Counted from the stretch's first letter, positions 34,930 through 48,869 are shown. The stretch is 64,000 bases of DNA from Psilocybe azurescens (GCA_023853785.1 JAJIRX010000751.1:211462-275461), one strand, 5' to 3'. Notes: generated from the letters alone by a model not told the origin. Numbers and translations: made by a program.

Positions 34930-37908
34930 ATGTTATATTACTGATCGACATTTTTTCCTTTATGTTCCCAATATAATGATGCTTGAATAAAAGAAAGCGA
35001 TTCAGAAAGAGTGGTTTTAATAGTAGTCTGTGTCATTGCAGAGCTGATGTGTCACTCGCAACAGTCAATATTAAGTCATGATCTCAGTCTCAGTCTCAGG
35101 GAATGCGTCCGCCATTTGTGCGTTGAAAGACTAATAAATCGAACAGATTAACATAAATGTCGAGATCGTACTCTATATGCAAAAGGTTTGGATGAAGGCC
35201 TTCTTTTGAAGCCGTCTCCTGAGGTGGTAGAGAATGCCCCAGAGGTCTCCCACGAAAGAGTGTGAGAAATCCATGACAAATTTTGGACATTCATCCATTT
35301 TGCCTGATAGTAGAAGCCCTATGAAAGCGACAAGCGACAAAAGAAAGTCTGTTTCTTACTCACGACTTGCACCTATACGCATAACACTCACATCCAGAAG
35401 TTAGTAAACAAAAGTTACAAATTCACTCTTATCGATCACCGAACAAGGACTCTGTCCTTGATTTTTTGTCACCACGACTTCTTGGGCTTGAACGCGCGTC
35501 GTCGAGTCATCTTGTCTTCCAACCATCAACTATAACCATAGCCGAGACCGCAGAGGAATTATTGATTTATTTCAGAATTATGAAGTAGGTGTGCAAGAAA
35601 AGGACGTCGGTGTTCCAAAACTTTGGGTATTCAGATGTCGATATGTATTTGTATTGAGATGGGACGATTGGGCCTGCCTACATACGTATTCCATGCGAAT
35701 GGGATTTCGGAAGCGTGACATCCTTGTGCTTGCTTACTTGCTCGTTCGAGGATGAGAGAATGAGAGAAGAGAGAGTGCAATGGGGGGATTTTTTGAGTGT
35801 GGTAAGCCAGGTAGAGAGTCAGAGTGGGATCAGATGCAGGTTTAGATAGAAGAGTGAGATAACGTTGATGTCTGTTGGGCTGGCTGGCTCACATGGTGCT
35901 TCATCCCTCCACCTCCACTAAAAGAAGCATTCTGACTTACACATATGCATTATGTCACTATTTGTCCAGAAATTCGAAAGAGAGACGGAACACAATACAA
36001 AGGGGGAACATACACATCCAACCACGAACATACGCCTAGATGTGAAGATGAAGATGAAGCCTCGTTTGCGTTCCGTCTTTCACTCGCCTCCTGGACAAAT
36101 ATGAATGCGTAGGATGGATATTGTGGGGTTTGCTTTCTTTTATTGGGAGAACGGAGGATTATAGCATAGAAGCAAAGAGATGACGGTGCAGGCAGGCAGG
36201 CATATAGAAGAGAAGGAAGAAACCTAGAGGTAAATAATAAAATAATGCACAGAGCGGAACGTGTCTGAGAGCGGAGAAATGCCGTCCAAGTGTATATGCG
36301 AAGATGCAATTCTATACATTATGTCCTTGCGGCCGAGATCTGGAATAGCGGCGTGGCTGGCGCATGTATGAGATAGGATTGAACTCAGAACGATGACAAT
36401 GCCAATGCCAGTACTTTCTGCCCGGGAGAGATGCCACCGGGATTAATAAGAGAGAAAGGCAGGAAGATAAGTGCGGTTGGTTGGCAGGCAGACAGGATAC
36501 ACATCGATAGGAAGATAAGACATTGGAGATGACGAGTAGATGACGATTCTAGTGCCTCAGTGACAGAAGACGGCCTTAAATGTGAGATTCTTGCTCGTAC
36601 GCTCGGGAATCTTCAATCAGAAGGTCGAGGCTGACAAAAAGGAACACAAAGTTAGGAAGCAGGTGAAAATCGGAAAGTCTCTGAATTTGCTTAGTCACCC
36701 AACCCCAACCCCAAAATGTCTGCCTCGTGTTTGTGGTTATCCGACATCGTTGTTGGCAACTTGAATTACAAAGCGCAACGCACCGACGGCACCATCCTCG
36801 AGGGAACATCCGTTTGTTGTGTTTTTTTTCGGAGACAGGCCATTTTGTGCCCAACTAGAGGGTGTCGCAGCTCCAGCCTGGATTGTGGATACAATTGCGC
36901 TACGTCGGCCCGTGCGCATACATACATTCATCGGGGACGAAGTGCGGAGTACGATGTTGTCTAGTTCGAGCCATTTTTCCGCGTGACAAATACAGATGAA
37001 GACGAAGCATATTGGAGTGAGTGAGTGAGTGAAGGTGCCAACAATACGCTCGGTTCGCTGAGTTGGTACAAAGAGATATACAGATTAAGACTATCAGGGC
37101 GTACTAAGCCCATATAGCTCACAAGAGCTTCCAGATATGAGGTTGGCCACTGGTTCGAACGTGTACATGTGTGATGAGCTAACATTAAAACCAATACGAC
37201 TGTTGTTCGTCTGCCGACCTCAAGATGCTTCCAAGTTCTACTTCATTGCATTATGCTGGAACAAGAAGGCTGGCGTTCCAGATTTCCATTTGGCCTATGG
37301 TGGACAAAATGCCTTTGTGCTCAATCTGAAGTGCAAACGGTTGGTTTTGTAATGTTCAAGTTTCCAGTATCCTCTAGCAAGCAAAATGTGCCTACACGCG
37401 TCGCGCTTGGATTACGCGTCTCTTCCGAAGCGATTGCACTGCAATGGAAATGTGAACCTGAGCGACACCGCGTGCAACACATTGCGGCTACAACATGTTC
37501 TTTTTTCCCCTTTCATGGAGGGTACTAGTTGGTGTCTTTGGCGGCAAGATGCGGATGACGCCAGCTAGGCTGAACGAGGCGGAATTTCCGACGCAACTCC
37601 GGCATTCAAGCCTTGAGGTGAGCATATGTATCGCCACACATATTTAATAATGTCCCGAAGGAGACATAATAGTGCGAAGATGGCTGTAGGAGGATTTGTG
37701 GCAGAGAAGAAAAATGCCCCTGGGAAATAGTACGACACATGATCAAAGATGTATGATACAATATCTAGTCAGTCTGACTTGTGAAGAAGGGGCATGGGAC
37801 TGACGCGTGTTAACGTAGTCATTTTTGGTTTATAAACGCGAGATAACTCTATCTTGTTTACTTTAAACCACTCTCACCCTAGCTGCAACTCTACTGTCGC
37901 CTTGTAAG
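34930..37908. other. 3 kb without recognisable gene
   Basis: GC content is moderate and CpG is present, so it is not the same material as the repeat blocks. Short frames exist (for example 35950-36309 minus, 37137-37352 plus) but none shows a family signature or a consistent spliced model. It may hold long untranslated regions, non-coding RNA or promoters. Confidence 0.4.
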
Positions 37909-39370
37909 ATGTCGCCTGTTTCTCCCCTCCCCATCATCCCCATCTTCGAGAACCATTCCCTAACTACTTCGTTTCCTGAACATACTGGTGAGGATTTGCC
38001 AATCGTTTCGATGTGCGCTTGATTTTATTCACGAACTAATGGGTAATGCTCGCTGTAGCCACCGGCGAAGGAGAGACGTACGATGGTTCCCCCGAGCTGG
38101 TACATGATCGTGGAGAACTGCTATCGACACCATGTCTTCACTTGTGGTCTACGGATGCTGGTAAGCTCATTCTACCTCGGTCACTGCACCCACACAGTCA
38201 TGACAACTTTCTTCTGACATGCGACAATAGCTATAGACCCAGCTGCAACACTATTGTCACTTCCACATCAATCTAGCAGCGAGCTTGACGGATACCAGCA
38301 TCCACATTCGGCTCTTTCGACCGATTCACCATCCTCCAATGCATGCTCCTCACTACCGCCGTCTCCTTTCCCTGCTACTCCACAGACAACCGTACCAGCC
38401 TCCCTTCAGGACGACAACTCATCCCCCACGCGCCGTACCTCCGTACATGTTATGGTACGGGGTCTTCCTTAGACGACGGTTTCACGCTGGCGGAGGCATA
38501 CCCTCTTCTTCCCTCGTATATCTCCGACGACTTCACTGTCAACTACCTCAACGATATGTTCGACTTCAATTGGGGCGAGACCTCCAAAGACCTCCACGAT
38601 CCCGAGCCACTGCGACCGATCCCACCATTAACCGACACCAGATCGCCATCTCCCATCCAATCATCGTTGTGGTCGTCGCGGCATTGCTCGACATCCACAA
38701 GGACGCAGCGATATTCGCCCTATGCGAGGGCGGTGACAAGAGCCGCGCCCAGCCGAGAGATTTGTGGTCGATCAAACGACATTACCGCCACACTGGGAGC
38801 TGGCATTGCTTCAGACTCCTTGGATTATCAACAATCCACATCTTCACCCAATTTCTGTCCTCCACTTGGAGAGACAGAAATGACAACATATATTAGATCC
38901 GAACAGACACAAAACCACGAAGACCACAGCTCCGGGTTTGCGCCCGTTGAGCGGAATATCAATGACAATCCCCGCACAGCGACTGCTCGAAGGTAATATT
39001 TGCATTTCCGTCTCTCTACGATTGGATATTGACAAGAAATTTTGGGACGGGCAGATTATCAGAGCATCGGCCCCTCGGACGAGGGACAGGCGACGATTCC
39101 ATGTCCGTGCCCGATTTGGGGCTGAGCAGGAGGGAGGGAGGAGGTGGGAGAGGCCGGGGACGGCGGAACGACCTCGACGTCGCGAGGAGCAGGGGGAAGA
39201 GCCGGGCGGGGCCAGGGACGGAAGAACGAGCTGCCAGAGTCTCGCCAAGTAGCTCAAAGCTCGAGGCAGCCGACAGCTGGTCCATCGACCGGAAGGAAAG
39301 GGCGACAGGGGCAGCGGAACGACCTTCCGACGATAAAGAAACCTTTGCGCCGCGTCGGACAAGGCTATAG
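37909..39370 (+). CDS. Orphan Ser/Pro- and Arg/Gly-rich protein
   Basis: Model: exons 37909-37987, 38059-38160, 38231 to about 38995, and about 39040-39370, all with GT-AG junctions in phase. Protein starts MSPVSPLPIIPIFENHSL, passes a Ser/Pro-rich stretch, then DGFTLAEAYPLLPSYIS and VNYLNDMFDFNWGE, and ends in a low-complexity RRE-GGGGRGRGRR tail. Exon 3 needs one more G in the run at 38459-38462 to stay open. The composition suggests an unstructured nuclear or regulatory protein, but no domain is recognised, and the gene itself is uncertain. Confidence 0.5.
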
Positions 39371-40580
39371 GACGGACCGAGAGCTGGACATGGCGTCGAG
39401 GAGGGACCCGGAGTCGAAGATGACGATGGATGCCAGGGTTTCGGATCACTTCCTGTTTAGTGGTCAAAATCCCATTCTGCGTTGATGAAAAGACGATTCG
39501 GCACCATAAACACACGGACTTACCCACAAAGACCCACAGAACGGACATGGGATTGAGGGATATGCCCAGTGGATGTGCGGCTGATATGATTTGTAGGGGG
39601 ATGTGTACAGAGTTCGCGAAGTTTCTTTGGACAGTGCAAGAGATGACTTGAAAGCCGTATGTTGTTGTTGTATACGATGGACGCAAGTTTTTATGGTATC
39701 GTCACGTCGACGGGATCGATAGGCGTACCCTTTATGTAGTCCGTGATTGAGAATCAAAAAATATTTACCCTTTCCTCGACGATTATCTCGCACATCGATG
39801 TGATCACACTGACCGTGAGAACACGTAGATTTGAAATAGAATTGAGCTCCCGAGCCGCTTTGCTTTGCATCGATTGCTTCTTGACAATGCCGACGAGAAT
39901 AATATATCGTCGTGCCTCGGAAGCCGCCTGAGAACTCTAAAAATGGCTGATGGTACTGTGCTGCTCGGCACAAGATCATCGGATCCATCTTCAGCCCATC
40001 AGCAACACATTCCGATTGGAGGATATTAGAGGGGTACTTTGTTTCCAGCTCGATCTTGAAAATACAGAGACAATCCACCCCGTATGACCTACAAGCTCCT
40101 TGTAGAAACTGTGTTTTCCAATCCTAACATAGTGCACAAGTATGCATTTCAACATAGACTGCTGAATGACTTTCGTGTAATAAGACATAAAGAACAGTTG
40201 CATCCGTGATTAAACGAGTGTGTCAGCAGTATAGCTCTGCACAGAATTGTACGTATCTATCTAATTAACGAGAGTGAGTTAGGTATGCCCAAACGAGATG
40301 CAAAGAAAAATATTCCACAGAAAAAAGAGAAAGAACAACAAACAAACTAAGACAATGATTATAAACTCTGGATCATGACGGGAAGACGGAAACATGTAAA
40401 CGTGGAAAGACGGAAAAGAAGAGAAGTCAAAAAGTAAACAGAATTTCAATGAGGGTTCAAAGCACGGTTCTTGAATACACCAAAAACTAATTGAGACGAC
40501 GAGCAAACAATACCGACAACAATCAACGAATCCAAGATCCAGAGGAAAAAGAAGACAAGAAACCACACCCTAAGACGGCC
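39371..40580. other. 1.2 kb without recognisable gene
   Basis: Lies between the orphan gene and the convergent 3' end of the BTB/CAP-Gly gene. A 204-codon minus-strand frame (39464-40078) has no family signature and no good codon pattern. From 40290 to 40580 the plus strand is rich in AAAGA, probably 3' untranslated sequence. Confidence 0.4.
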
Positions 40581-43500
40581 TCACAAATCCGCGCCCACAG
40601 CATCAACAACATATAACACCTGCTGTGGCCTCACAAACAGGCCCCGCGACTCCGTACCCGACATATCCGACACCGCCGGGCTCACGCTGCGCACCCGCTT
40701 CATCATCCTCTCCGACGAGATGCTCAGCTGGTCTCCCTCCCTCTTCATGCCTTTATTATCCCTCAAATTGCTGCCCCACACCGCGCCGCCCACGCTGCCG
40801 GCGTCGATCCGTCTCCGACGGGCACCGCGCTCCTCCGCGCTATAGTCCCACTCGGAGCCCATCATCATCCCGCCGATCTCGAAGTACCGGATCCCGCCCC
40901 ACGAGCCGTCGTTCCACTGCCTATCATCCGCCTTCTCGCCGCTAGCGCCGCTTCCTGCCCCACCACCACCACCACCGCTGCTCGTGCTGAACGCACTCCC
41001 CGCCAACCCGAACCCGGACCCGGACCCGTCGCCCCAGCTGTCGCCACCGACGGGCAGGGGCACTTCGACGCCGACCCACGGGCCCCGCTCGCCCACGACT
41101 TCGCCGATGTACCGCGCGTAGGCTTTGAACCGCTTGCGCTTCAAGGAGATGATGCATGGGATGCCGATCTCGAGGGTAGACCCCGTCGGGACATCCGAGG
41201 CGAGGAGGGAGTCGATCGAGCTCAGCTGTTTAGTGAGCGCAGGCTTTTTGGGTGGAGAGAGGGAGGGCGGAGTGGGAGAAGACGGTGCCGATAACGGAAG
41301 AGGGGGTAGAGGAGCCGACGCGGGCAAGCTTTTGCCTTGCTGCTGCTTCACCTTCGGTTCTGCCTCGGCAGCACCAGCAGCTTTAGCAGACCCATCGGAC
41401 GTCGTCACCGACGAAAGCCCAGACGACTTGACAGTCTTGATCGTGTCCGTGGATCCCTTCCGTCTAAGCGTCGCCACGCTCGAACTCGATGCCGAGCTGC
41501 TCGTCTTTTTATGCTCGTTATTGTCCGAATACACCTTTTGGCGAATCGTTATCGTGCTCGAGGTGCTCTCTGGCGGCGGCGGCGCAGATGCGTCTGATAT
41601 CGTCGCAGGAGGTACGACAGGCGGCACCTGCGTTGCAAGAGGTGTGACATTCTCCTTCTCCTCATCCCCGCCCTCTTTATCATTATTGGACAGCGCAGGA
41701 GCAACACTCACAGCCGGCGACGGCGCAGGAGGCACAGGTGGCACCTCCTCCCGTCCCTCAGGCTTCTCATTTTCCTTGGTCTTCGTGTTGGCATTGACGT
41801 TAAGAGGTCTGCGCACAGACTCCGTCGACTTTTTATGCGAGAGCGTCCTGCTCCGCGCCGCACTCGCGAGCGTTGCGCCCGCGGCACCACACTCAACTTC
41901 TTCGCCGGTGCAGTTGGAGACTTGACGGAGCTGCTCGACGATCCCGACACGGACGGCTGAATCGGCCCACTCCCATTCCCGCTCGCACCACCACTGCTCT
42001 TCGTCCTCCCGACCGTCCCACTCCCAGCCCTCGCCACCACCGGACTCAGCTTCGTCGGATCAGGCACGGACGGCACCCTCTTCACCGGCGTCCCCGCCCC
42101 GGCAGTCCTTGTCCGCGCACCAGCCGCCGCTGACCGCACACTGCTCGCGTTGCTTGCCACAGAACTCACACTTGCACCCGAGATCCTGCGCGCCCGCGCA
42201 TGCACCGGCGAGCCCGCCGCCGATCGCCCACCTCCCCGGCCGTGCGCGTGCTCGTCGTGCTCGTCGCCGACGTCCTCCTCTGGCGCACAGACACAGACAG
42301 CCCCGCAGCGCCCGTGTTGCCGGGCGCGGTGCGGTACGTGCTCGCGCTGCCCGTGTCCGTCGTCGCAGTAGACGCGCTGGACACCGGTCTCCTGCTCCCA
42401 CCCGAGATCGACCTTGTAGACACCCTCGACACGGGCCGCGAGGCGGGTTTTGCCGTTGTAGGTGAAGGGCGCGAAGTAGACGGCGATGGAGACGTCCTGC
42501 TCCCCGCGCCCGTCAAGCGCGTCATCGTGCGCGGCGTGGTAATACTCCCTCTAGAACTAGGCCTCGACGACGCGGCGACTGACCCCCCACCGCACTGGAG
42601 TACTGCGACGTGCGGATGGACGAGAGGACGCGGACGAAATAACCGTTTTGCGCGGCGGCGTCTTTTGAGAAGGCGATAGGGATTTTACGGACGGCGCGAG
42701 CGATTTCGGCCTCGACACCGCGGCTGGTGACGTCGTCGTCGTTGTACGCGTACGGACGCCGGTCCGAGATGCCGATATTGCACTAGATGCGACACTGTTC
42801 GTCGCCAGCCCGCGCGGCCCCGGCTGCCGTGGGGTATGATATACCGATGGGGCCTCACTCATGAGACTCTGCGTGTCGTCCTGTGTTTGTGCTTGGTCTT
42901 CATTGCCATTGCCGCTGAAACTGACGGTATCGTCGTCGTCGCCCGCCTCGGAATTGTCCACGTCCACGTCCATACCCTCTTCCTCGTCTCTTTCCCCATC
43001 CAACACGCTCTCCGTTGCAGCCACACTCTCCCCATCCTGTTCATCCTGCTCATCAACCCCGACCTCATCTTTATCCTCGTCGCCAGCACTCAGATCCGCG
43101 TCCACGTCCTCATCCGTAAGATAGATATCACTGTCCCCAACACCATCCGGCTCCACAATCGACGGGGTAAGCTTCGAGTCGGGCCTCTCCCTGTCTCTGT
43201 CTGGCGCCTTCCTGACCGTATTCGAAGCAGCGTTGGCGTTTGCAGCGCGCACTTCCGACGCAATCCTCTTTGCAGGCGACATCTTCTCCTCTTCCTTGTT
43301 GTTGTTGCCGTTATTGTTATTGTTGGTGTCCCTGTCCCTGTTCCTCTCAACACCCGCACCAGGCCGCACAGCAGAAATCGTGCTCGCACTTGCGCCGCTC
43401 GCCACGCTCGACATGCTGTGCATACTCGCACTGCTGCTCCTCAGCGCTGCAGATCCGGTACCGGGCCGGCTAGACGCGGATAATAGCGAGTGCTGCGAGC

Positions 43501-46086
43501 TCTGATCGCCGTCTCTGTCCCTATCGCGGCCGGTGCGCGCAGACGACGCGACACTGCTCCTGCTGCTCCTCAAAGCCCCAGCCCCAGCCCCGCTCAAAGA
43601 CGCACCCGCGATACTCCGGCTCAACACGCTGACGCGCATGCTGCTCGCCGCATCGCTCTCCGCGTCCACTTTCGACGTGTGCGGGTGGTTCGACATCGGC
43701 CGGAGGTGGTGGTGCTGTTGCCTGTGATTATTTCCCGAATGATGATGATGATTGGGTTTTGTTTGGCGCTTGAGTGCGGAGGGGAGGAGGCGGATGGGGA
43801 GAGGGAGTGTGAGGAGGGAGAGGGGAGAGGCCTTTGTTTGACGTGTAGGATGGCGGGCTGAGCAGGTCGTCTATTGGGACTTCGATATCTGGTTAAAAAT
43901 AGCGTATGTTAGTATCATTTCGGGACGGATTGCAGGATAATAAATAAATAAAAGCCAAGAAAAAGCAAAAGAAAACGAGAGATGAGATTATGTCTTGTCT
44001 TTTCGCAAAGAAAAAGACCTAGAAAAAAAAAAACTGAACTCACGATCACTGATCTCCTTCAACGCCCACCCCTCGAGACAATCGAACCCTCGCTCCATGC
44101 GCACATCCAGCCACCGCTTCCCGATCCACTTCAGCAGCTCGATCCGCGCCTGCTCGACCTGCACGTGCACGTGGGACGTGACGGGGAGCATGGGCGCGGA
44201 GGTATCCGTGGGATGTGGGCGTAGGAGGATGGAGGAGACGAGCGTCTATAAAAATTAAGATCGACGCGTGGAATGAGAATGGGGAAATGGAACCAATCAG
44301 TTTGCATTCAAAGAGAGAGAGAAAGAAAGAAACACACCTGGTACAGCGCAGGCGCCCATGGCTCCCGCACCCCTCTCAGCACTGCCGCCATCGCCCACTC
44401 GACGCGTTCTCCATCCTCGAACCGCACCCCGCCGCTTCTCATAATCTCCATCCACTCCCCTGCCTCCCCATCATCTTCACCATCTCCTCCATCTCCCTTT
44501 TCATCCCCTCCACCCGCACCCCCAACTGCACCAAAACACCGCTCGCTCTCTTTTGCAAGCACCTCGTCCACACCCGCCCGTCCCTGCACGAGCATCTCCC
44601 TGACAACATCCGCCCACGGCTCAATCACACTGCCGATCTTCCTTAGCGCATGCTCCGCCGCCCACAGCATCGCGAACGCATTGCGCGGCGTCGTGCGCTT
44701 GCCCAGCCCCTCAACAGCGAGTCGCGGAGCTTCGGGGAGAGCGCCGCGAACTCGGCCGTGCACCATCCCTCCCCGAACATGCCCACCAGCGCCCGCCGCG
44801 CACCTCTTTCCAGGAACGCGTTCCTGACGTCCTCCTCTATCGCGAACTCGAGCACGCGCGGCGCGCGCCGTGCGCACTGGCGGCAGCGGCACCCGCCCGT
44901 GCCCCACCGGCCCTGCGTGAGCGACTCGTACGCGGCGAAGGGGATGAACGCGTGGAAGAGCCCGTGCATCATCTCCTGAATTATTCGGGCTTGGACTTCG
45001 TCGTGCAGCGTGGAGAGGGAGAGGTAGAGGGAGGAGCGCAGGATCGCGAAGGCGGTGGAGAGGTCGTAGGAGCGGTGCGAGAAGATGAGCGTGCCGGTGT
45101 AGATGAAGCCGAGCGTGAAGTGCAGCGAGGCGGGGGTGAAGGGGGCGAGGGGAGCGTTAGTGTTGGGGGTTCGGACCCGTTTACAGACGGTGTAGCGTTT
45201 GGCCATGCAATCAAGGCAGTATGGAAATATGGGGAACGCGAGACGAGGATGAATCGATGAGAGGAGAATATGGCGGTTGTATTCTCGTGGTGTGCGCCTC
45301 CAAAATTGCCTGTCAGCGCGATCCGCACGTCCGAGTAAAGCCGTGAGCGCCACATGAACACGAGGTCTTTACGCAGCTTGTCGATGCGCAGGGACTCGGG
45401 GTCGTCGCCGCTCAGACCGTCTGCGCCTGCGGACCCGGCGAAGGGGCCACCAGGGGGCCGCTCGCGCGCGTCGGAGGAGTCGAAGAGGAATTCGAAGGCT
45501 TCACCGAAGCCTTTGCCCGTGTACAGGTACTCGAGCTCGTCGGAGAAGAGGGAGGGGTTGATGTTTGTCGTCAGACGCAGTAACGTAGGGTGCGACCCAT
45601 GTGGTGCAACAGAGCCGTGGGCGAGGGAGGTGGATGGCGCGGGGGACGGCGTGCGGCGGTCGAGTGCGAGGTTGATGGAAGATTCGAGGCCTAGTGACAG
45701 CGCAGATTCCCCAGGATAGGACGGTGAGGACGAGTACGGCGCCGGCGACACAGCACCATTCGCGCGGAATGTGAAGTAGCGGCTCTGGAAGCTGGGCGGA
45801 GCTCTTGCATACACAATCCCTGAGATACGAGCAACGATGCCACTTGAAAATCGAGCAAAGACTGGCAGTGGCAAAAACACACACCTTTATGTCCCCAGAC
45901 CTCCTCGAAAACCCTGTTCTCATCCTCCTCCTCGCTGCCCACGAGCTCCCACACCACATCGGGGAATCGATCCTTAGCGTGGTGGAAGAGCGATTCCAAA
46001 TCGTGCTGCCATGCGAGTGTCGAGTTCTTCGTGGCTTCCTGCAGTCCTGGCGGCGGCGGCGTGGATAGCACTAGTTGGGCGGCCAT
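40581..46086 (-). CDS. Large BTB/POZ and CAP-Gly domain protein, with several apparent frameshifts
   Basis: Reading leftward from 46086 (MAAQLVLSTPPPPGLQEAT), a 68 bp intron joins VWGHK to GIVYARAPPSFQSRYFTF, then a BTB/POZ domain (LVFMWRSRLYSDVRIAL, FSSHRFILVSRSPYFHTAL, FTPASLHFTLGFIYTGTL), a helical region, HVQVEQARIELLKWIGKRW, EVPIDDLLSPPSY, long Ser/Asp-rich disorder, and a C-terminal CAP-Gly domain (ARYIGEVVGERGPWVGVEVP, NDGSWGGIRYFEI, GLFVRPQQVLYV). CAP-Gly binds EB1 or tubulin C-termini; BTB mediates dimerisation or Cullin-3 binding. So a microtubule-linked adaptor is inferred. Frame changes occur near 45143, 44708, 42580, 42220 and 41900. The first two are cured by one base in a homopolymer. 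About 1,500 residues. Confidence 0.75.
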
Positions 46087-47254
46087 TGCATATGTCGCTG
46101 GCCAGCGTGTATGACTATGAAGAGGTTTGCAACCAACGAGCAAGTTGCCAACGACGATGACCACAAACACGAGGCGCACATTTCCGGGTTAGGGTTGGGG
46201 TTACTAAGCAAATTCAACCAAACTCTCGTTCCGAATTTCACCTGCTTCACAACGTTGTGTTCCTTTTCTCATGCATGTCACGGTCAGCCTCGACCTTCCG
46301 ACTGAAGATTCCAGAGCTTCAGCACCTTACACTGAATCTACGGGTAAGAATTTAAGGTCTTTTTGCTTTCATATCACTGGCGCACTGGAATCATCATTTA
46401 CAATATCTTATCTCCCTTGCAATTTGTCTGCCTGCCAACCAACTGTACTAGTCCCAGGAGCATCTCTCCCATTTAGAAAGTACTGCCATCAGTAACACCA
46501 TGGGCAAACCTTAGGGTGCATAATCATCATAGCCTTAAAGGCTATGGTGACATTATCACTCCTAGGGTGCAGCTAATTTAAAACTTTCCAAAACTTTTTC
46601 TCTGTAGTATAACATTTTGAATAAGATTTGTAATCTTGGAAATTTATTTAAAAGTTTACCTTTAAGATTATGTACTGAAAATGAGTTGAAATGTTTGAAT
46701 GTTGGGATTAATTTGGAATGCTGAAATGGATACCTTTTGGAAGTGATTTGGAGCATCCAAATTGTCCAGGCAACACTAAAAATCAGTGTGACAAGGCCAC
46801 TAACAAAGACAAGCAAGAGAGTAAGAGCAGAGGATGAGAAGAGAGCAGAGGATAGACCTATGAGGAATCAATGATCTGAAGGTTCACACCAATGATAGTG
46901 GACATCCTAAGAGATTGAAGCTGGGGATCTATCTACAAAACATGCAGTACTTATACTACTCTAGAGGTGACTTACTAAGTAAGATTCCATGATGAGTAAT
47001 AAAGATCACGATGAGTAATGGAAAAGAGTGATGGTGGGAACTTCTGGAATAATCAAGATATCAAGAAAGATAAATGATATGATAAATGATAAATGATAAT
47101 CATAAGATGAAAATAGAAGTAAATAAGAGAAACCCTGACACAAATCTGACTGAAATGGTAACTATTTACAATATATTCAAGTTTCTGAAAACAATAAATT
47201 TTTGGGGTTGGTAACTAATTCAAAAATGTAACTATTTTGACTGAGTTTATAATA
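46087..47254. other. Promoter side of the BTB gene, then AT-rich repeat DNA
   Basis: From 46087 to about 46330 the composition resembles the gene island and should hold the BTB gene promoter. After about 46500 it becomes AT-rich and CpG-poor; 46980-47110 is dense in the words ATGATAAATG and GATGAGTAATG, another possible word array. No gene is recognised. Confidence 0.45.
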
Positions 47255-48869
47255 CAGTGACTCAAAAACTGTCCAGATATTTTTGAAATTAAATCTAAAC
47301 TGACTATAATGACATGTAATCTTAATTAAATTATATAATTTAAAATGTACTAGAAAGCTCTGGATCACAGCTTTCAGGAGATATAATATATGTTTGTATT
47401 TGTTTGGTTTATATATTATTATTCAATACTTTATAAAAATAACACATCTGGACAGTTTCTTTGCGGCCTGTTGGAATTAACACAATAAGGTTTTTGTTAT
47501 TGTGAACATGCAAAAAATATCAAATGAATGACAACATGTTGGAAGTATATAAAAAGACTGAAACTTTACATTTCCCCAAGTTTATAGCCCATTATTCTCT
47601 GCTACACAGTCATGCATTTTCTCTCTTTTAAATTATGCTCCAACATCATCTTTATGCTGGAAAATGATGATTCTATTTGCAAAACTGATGTCAAACTTGG
47701 TGTTTTGAAGTCAAATATTTGGGTGATATGTTCTGGGATAGAGTTATTGATGACAAAAATCATGAAGACCATTTTTTCTAAGCTCACTCCCCATGACCAC
47801 TATTGCCTAGTTTGAGTTGCCCTCACTAGAAAGGCTGATACTTCCACACAACTCTGCTGCCAGCTTCTCACTATCACCAACACATCTATCTCCATTTAAA
47901 TCATTCAAAATTCCCTCAAAAAAAGGATCTTGTAGCACAAGTTAAGCTCAAAAAGCCATTCTTTTTTAAGAACTATATGAAGGCTTGCTTGAAATTTGTC
48001 CAGAAGTATGAAAACTGAACAGAAAAAGACTGGAAACATGTTATATTCACAGATGAGACCAAGATCAATTAAAATGGGTCAGATGGAAGGCAGTGGGTGT
48101 GGAAAAAGGCTGGTTCTCCTCTCCAAACTCAGCATGTAGAAAACCATCAAATTTAGAGAAAGACATATAATGATTTGGAGTTGTATAACAACAAGTGGTG
48201 TTGTCTACATGTTCAGGATGGAAGGCAAAATGGATAGAGAACTCTATGTAAGCATTTTAGATGACTATGTTTTCCAAACTCTGGAGTATTACAATCTTAA
48301 TCAGGATGATTTCATCTTTCAGCGAGATAATGACCTCAAGCACACATCCAAAATGGCTCAGAAATAACTTAAAGACCATAAAATAGAGCTTTTGTACTGG
48401 CCAGAATAATAACTAGATCTCAATCCAATTGAAAATTTGTGACATATTCTTAAAATGTGCTTTGTAAAATACAAAAATGCTCCAAAGGGTATCCAGGAGT
48501 TGTAGAGCAGAATACTGGAGGAGTGGGAGAAAATACCCAAGAAAGATTATGTGAAATCAATCAATAGTATATACTGTCTAGAAGATTTTTAGATGTCTTG
48601 AAGGCAAAGCAGGGTCACACAAAGTACTAGTTTAAATTAATACCCATATTCCAACAGGCTACAAAGAAACTGTCTGGATGTGTTATATTTATAAAGTATT
48701 TAATAATAATAGATAAACTAAATAAATAAAAAATATGTTATATCTCCTGAAAGCTGTGATCCAGGACTTTTTAGTACATTTTAAATTATATAATTTCATT
48801 AAGATTACATGTCATTATAGTCAGTTTAAGTTCAATTTCAAAACCATCCAGACAGTTTTTGGATCACTG
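47255..48869 (+). mobile_element. Complete Tc1/mariner element with about 228 bp TIRs and dead transposase
   Basis: Ends are CAGTGACTCAAAAACTGTCC on the left and its inverted match on the right (GACAGTTTTTGGATCACTG), each next to TA. The inverted match extends about 228 bp (47255-47482 and 48642-48869), long for this superfamily. The plus-strand transposase between is full of stops but legible: helix-turn-helix remains, GSGCGKRLVLL, MIWSCITTSGVVYMFRMEGK, FIFQRDNDLKHTSKMAQK, LNPIENL, and an end with LEEWEKIPKKDYVKSINS. The DxE catalytic block is mutated. It is an old, immobile copy. Confidence 0.93.

Noticed and set aside
38844..39686. 280-codon minus-strand frame
   Set aside because: Antisense to the orphan gene at 37909-39370, with no domain; the plus strand gives a consistent spliced model instead.
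39464..40078. 204-codon minus-strand frame
   Set aside because: Possible gene, but no recognised domain, no partner exons, and it overlaps the end of the plus-strand orphan gene region.
41125..41925. 266-codon plus-strand frame, and similar frames at 42836-43483 and 42200-42679
   Set aside because: They are antisense to the Ser/Asp-rich part of the BTB/CAP-Gly gene, whose minus-strand reading gives recognisable domains.
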